Source: Flavobacteriales bacterium
GTDB taxonomy: Bacteria > Bacteroidota > Bacteroidia > Flavobacteriales > Flavobacteriaceae
Direction: 5' to 3'
NCBI GenBank assembly: GCA_017303755.1
Contig: JAFLBS010000004.1
Span: forward strand, 248,001 to 312,000
Length of the DNA stretch: 64,000 bases
Positions 61,933-64,000 of this stretch are shown piece by piece. How positions within the stretch are numbered: the stretch's first letter is position 1; the number at the start of each line of letters is the position of its first letter. The notes beneath the pieces are model-generated. The model did not search any database. It saw only the letters and a program-made list of their open reading frames with translations, and was not told the origin of the DNA. Both the position numbers and the translations under genes were made by a program.

Positions 61933-62745
61933 ATGAAAAATATAGCTTACCTTTTGCTACTTATTATCTTCGCCAGCTGTGAAGATGTAGTCAATGTCGA
62001 CTTAGAAACAGGCAGTCCAAAATTAGTAATTGATGCCAATATTCTATGGCAAAAAGGAACGTCGGGCAACGAGCAAAAAATAAAACTCACTACCACAACC
62101 GATTATTATACCAATACAATTCCAACAGTTTCTGGAGCAATTGTATTCGTTACCAACAGCCAAAATACCGTATTCGATTTCATAGAAGTGCCAAATACAG
62201 GCGAATATGTTTGCACCAACTTTGTTCCTGTCATCAATGAAACGTATACATTAACAGTGCAACACGGCGGAATCACCTATAAATCAACCGAAAAATTATA
62301 TCCAACTCCAACCATCGATTCAGTCGAACAAGAAACCGTAGATGTTTTTGGAACCAACGTTATCCAAGTGAAATTCTTCTTTCAAGACAACGGTTCTGAA
62401 ACCAATTACTATTTGGGTACTATTAAAAATCAAGCGAACGCAATTCCAGAATTGGGCGCTTTTGACGATGAGTTTTTCCAAGGAAATCAAATGTTCGGAT
62501 TTTATTCCGATGAAAACTTGGTTGCTGGAAACACGATTAATTTCAAATTACAAGGCATTTCATTGCGCTATTACAATTACATGAATAAGTTGATAAGCAT
62601 TGCTGGAAACAGTGGTGGAAATCCATTTTCCACTCCACCAGCTACTTTACGCGGCAACATGGTCAATCAAAATAATGTCGATGACTATCCTTTAGGTTAT
62701 TTTCATTTATCAGAAGTAGATACTCGAGAATATACTATTCAATAA
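61933..62745 (+). CDS. DUF4249 domain lipoprotein
   Basis: The 270-residue protein has a lipoprotein signal (lipobox FASC, Cys16) and matches DUF4249: DVVNVDLETGSPKLVIDANI at the start, KLTTTTDYYTNTIPTVSGAI, and GEYVCTNFVPVINETYTLTV. DUF4249 lipoproteins nearly always follow a TonB-dependent receptor in Bacteroidota and may help capture its ligand at the surface, although this is not shown for this pair. The gap to the receptor gene is 10 bases, so they are one operon. No terminator is obvious after it. Confidence 0.9.
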   Translation: MKNIAYLLLLIIFASCEDVVNVDLETGSPKLVIDANILWQKGTSGNEQKIKLTTTTDYYTNTIPTVSGAIVFVTNSQNTVFDFIEVPNTGEYVCTNFVPVINETYTLTVQHGGITYKSTEKLYPTPTIDSVEQETVDVFGTNVIQVKFFFQDNGSETNYYLGTIKNQANAIPELGAFDDEFFQGNQMFGFYSDENLVAGNTINFKLQGISLRYYNYMNKLISIAGNSGGNPFSTPPATLRGNMVNQNNVDDYPLGYFHLSEVDTREYTIQ

Positions 62746-62874
62746 ATGATTTCGCCACAGATGCACAGATTCATTTTTTTTCAATTATTCAATAGTTGAA
62801 ATCAGTAAAGTAGTCAATAAAAAAACTGTGAACCTGTCTGCCGATAGGCAGATCAGTGGTGGCTTTTTTTTTTG

Positions 62875-63037
62875 TAGCTCATCCAGCTATTCATTCCAAA
62901 AAAATACAGTAGAAAACAGTTTTTAAAAGTATAAAACAGCTTCCGCTGGTCGCAGTTTTATCCTAAAAAAACTAAAGTTATCCACTGTATTTTGTTTTCC
63001 ATTGCTACCTGCCTGCCGGCAGGCAGGTCTGGGCTAG
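62875..63037 (-). ncRNA. Dispersed hairpin element, copy 8 (long form with insert)
   Basis: On the minus strand it begins CTAGCCCAGACCTGCCTGCC and ends GGAATGAATAGCTGGATGAG. Its insert contains GCGACCAGCGGAAGCT (complement at 62938-62953), one base different from the core at 4825-4840. A perfect 22-bp palindrome (63007-63028, arms ACCTGCCTGCC and GGCAGGCAGGT) lies in the 5' part, and a weaker relative at 62832-62853. It occupies most of the 439-base spacer; the rest holds a TTTCAAG-type array (63086-63147) and no gene. Confidence 0.6.
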
Positions 63038-63184
63038 AGAAGTGCGATTTACGAAGTTGGAAGTAATAGAGATAAAATCACTATTTTTGAAACTTGAGAC
63101 AATTCGACTTTACAGAAAACCTGAAACTTGAAACTTGAAACAAAAACTTCTTCGTACCTCTAACTTCTAACCTCGCACTTAAAA

Positions 63185-63847
63185 ATGTCTTCCCACCACA
63201 TCGTTCGTGACGACCAAGAACCAGCGCTCATCATTGCAAATGGCGCCGAATGCAGTATGGAATTGCTCGGACAATTACTCGAATGGTCGCCAATAGTCAT
63301 TGTATTAGACAATGCCATCGACCGCGTATTACAACTCGACATCAAAATTGATGTATTGTTGGGTGATTTTGACGGTGATTTTAATCCCGAACTGTATAAA
63401 GAAAAACAATTTCCACTCGAAATTGTTCACACGCCCAACCAAGACAAAACCGATTTAGAAAAAGCCTTTGATTACTTGATTGAAAAAGGTCATCAAGCCG
63501 TAAATGTGGTTTGGGCAACTGGTAAAAGAGCCGATCATACGATTACCAACATCACTAACATAGTAAGTTACCGCAATCAGCTAAAAATTGTGATTCTGGA
63601 CGACCATTCAAAAGTGTTTTTATTGCCGCGTACGTATGAAAAATGGTATACTGCAAACACTCCCATTTCATTAATTCCAGTGGGAAAAGTAAGCGGAATT
63701 ACTACACAAAACTTATTCTATCCACTGCAAAATGAAGAATTAACCATTGGTTACCGCACCGGAAGTAGCAATCACGTCATCGAAGACGGAATCGTAAAAA
63801 TACAACACACCGAAGGCGATTTACTCTTGATGGAATGTTTTGATTAA
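63185..63847 (+). CDS. Thiamine diphosphokinase
   Basis: The enzyme transfers pyrophosphate from ATP to thiamine to make thiamine diphosphate. The 220-residue protein has IIANGAECSMELLGQLL near the start, the metal-binding LLGDFDGDF at about 57-65, the NQDKTDLEKAFDYLIEKGHQ segment at about 86-105, and GKRADHTITNITNI. The C-terminal half forms the thiamine-binding sandwich with GYRTGSSNHVIEDGIVKI. It stands alone; no TPP riboswitch is visible upstream. The start at 63185 follows a spacer of array-like repeats. Confidence 0.92.
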   Translation: MSSHHIVRDDQEPALIIANGAECSMELLGQLLEWSPIVIVLDNAIDRVLQLDIKIDVLLGDFDGDFNPELYKEKQFPLEIVHTPNQDKTDLEKAFDYLIEKGHQAVNVVWATGKRADHTITNITNIVSYRNQLKIVILDDHSKVFLLPRTYEKWYTANTPISLIPVGKVSGITTQNLFYPLQNEELTIGYRTGSSNHVIEDGIVKIQHTEGDLLLMECFD

Positions 63848-63848
63848 A

Positions 63849-63907
63849 GACACGAATTTCACAAATTATCACAAATTAATTAGTGAAAATTCGTGTAATT
63901 TGTGTCG
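63849..63907. repeat. CACGAATT / AATTCGTG palindromic array after the kinase gene
   Basis: GACACGAATTTCACAAATTA and GTGAAAATTCGTGTAATTTG are inverse words of the same family as 3690, 36388, 37889 and 38061. The last 93 bases of the window show nothing else that I can support. Confidence 0.7.
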
Positions 63908-64000
63908 AAAACTTAAAGAATCTAAAGTTAGATACCCTGAAATTGACTTATTTAAACACTAATAAATAATCAATTAATGTGTTTAACTTTCAGCAATTGA

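Noticed and set aside
62746-63184. TPP riboswitch before the thiamine diphosphokinase
   Set aside because: The CUGAGA and related conserved words are missing; the spacer is made of dispersed repeats.
1-64000. tRNA, rRNA, prophage or insertion sequence
   Set aside because: I found no cloverleaf or rRNA sequence, integrase, transposase or phage structural gene in the window.

Overview
The window looks like core chromosome of a low-GC Bacteroidota, most likely a Flavobacterium or close relative. The evidence is sequence features only: type IX secretion (T9SS) C-terminal sorting domains, TonB-dependent receptor plus DUF4249 lipoprotein, DUF3276, WbqC, DUF5683, an N-terminally extended NusB, a cyclophilin-FKBP fusion, SPase I with a DUF5684-like N-terminus, and many -7 boxes of the Bacteroidota type TAnnTTTG. 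I see no tRNA or rRNA gene, CRISPR array, insertion sequence or prophage. Nearly all genes have recognisable housekeeping or conserved flavobacterial families.

Layout. 1-5 kb: a TPR/HTH regulator cut by the left edge, a T9SS cargo protein, a dienoyl-CoA-reductase-like SDR, and an unrecognised lipoprotein with a caspase-like His/Cys arrangement. 5-10.5 kb: parA-parB-DUF5683-dapB-lepB-wbqC. 10.5-16.6 kb, minus strand: ribH, a TPR membrane protein and the tight mutL-rhomboid-rhomboid-EEP operon. 16.7-24.8 kb: recF, rhodanese-thioredoxin lipoprotein, DUF2461, murB, GNAT, PaiB-like, GT2 overlapping an ECF sigma factor, tonB. 24.9-32.3 kb: MFS, lipA, gapA, hybrid histidine kinase, then punA and lpxK on the minus strand. 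32.4-40.1 kb: Nif3, a zinc-ribbon-family protein without its cysteines, hydrolase, rluF, a propeller protein, pepT, and a frameshifted YdeI-family gene. 40.3-43.4 kb, minus strand: yajC, DUF1573, nusB, leucine-dehydrogenase-like gene. 43.5-52.1 kb: ABC exporter, DUF3276, csaA, glgA / T9SS cargo / glgC, a small cytochrome c lipoprotein, the dual PPIase. 52.2-64 kb: DUF1569, methyltransferase, trmD, rplS with a possible leader, icd, a module of AraC regulator / lipoprotein hydrolase / TonB receptor / DUF4249, and thiamine pyrophosphokinase.

How the genes work together: chromosome partition (ParAB) and DNA repair (RecF, MutL); envelope and wall (DapB, MurB, LpxK, SPase I, YajC, TonB); glycogen synthesis (GlgA, GlgC); cofactors (RibH, LipA, TPK); translation and RNA modification (TrmD, L19, RluF, NusB).

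The most unusual content is intergenic. Several dispersed repeat families fill the spacers: (1) eight copies of a hairpin element beginning CTAGCCCCGATTG and ending AGCGGGAA, some carrying a long insert with a shared 16-base core; (2) 20-30 bp near-perfect inverted repeats that also occur as solo arms; (3) 15-bp units whose first bases supply the stop codon of the upstream gene; (4) short-period (7 or 10 bp) arrays in head-to-head inverted pairs; (5) CACGAATT/AATTCGTG arrays. These deserve more attention than the genes.
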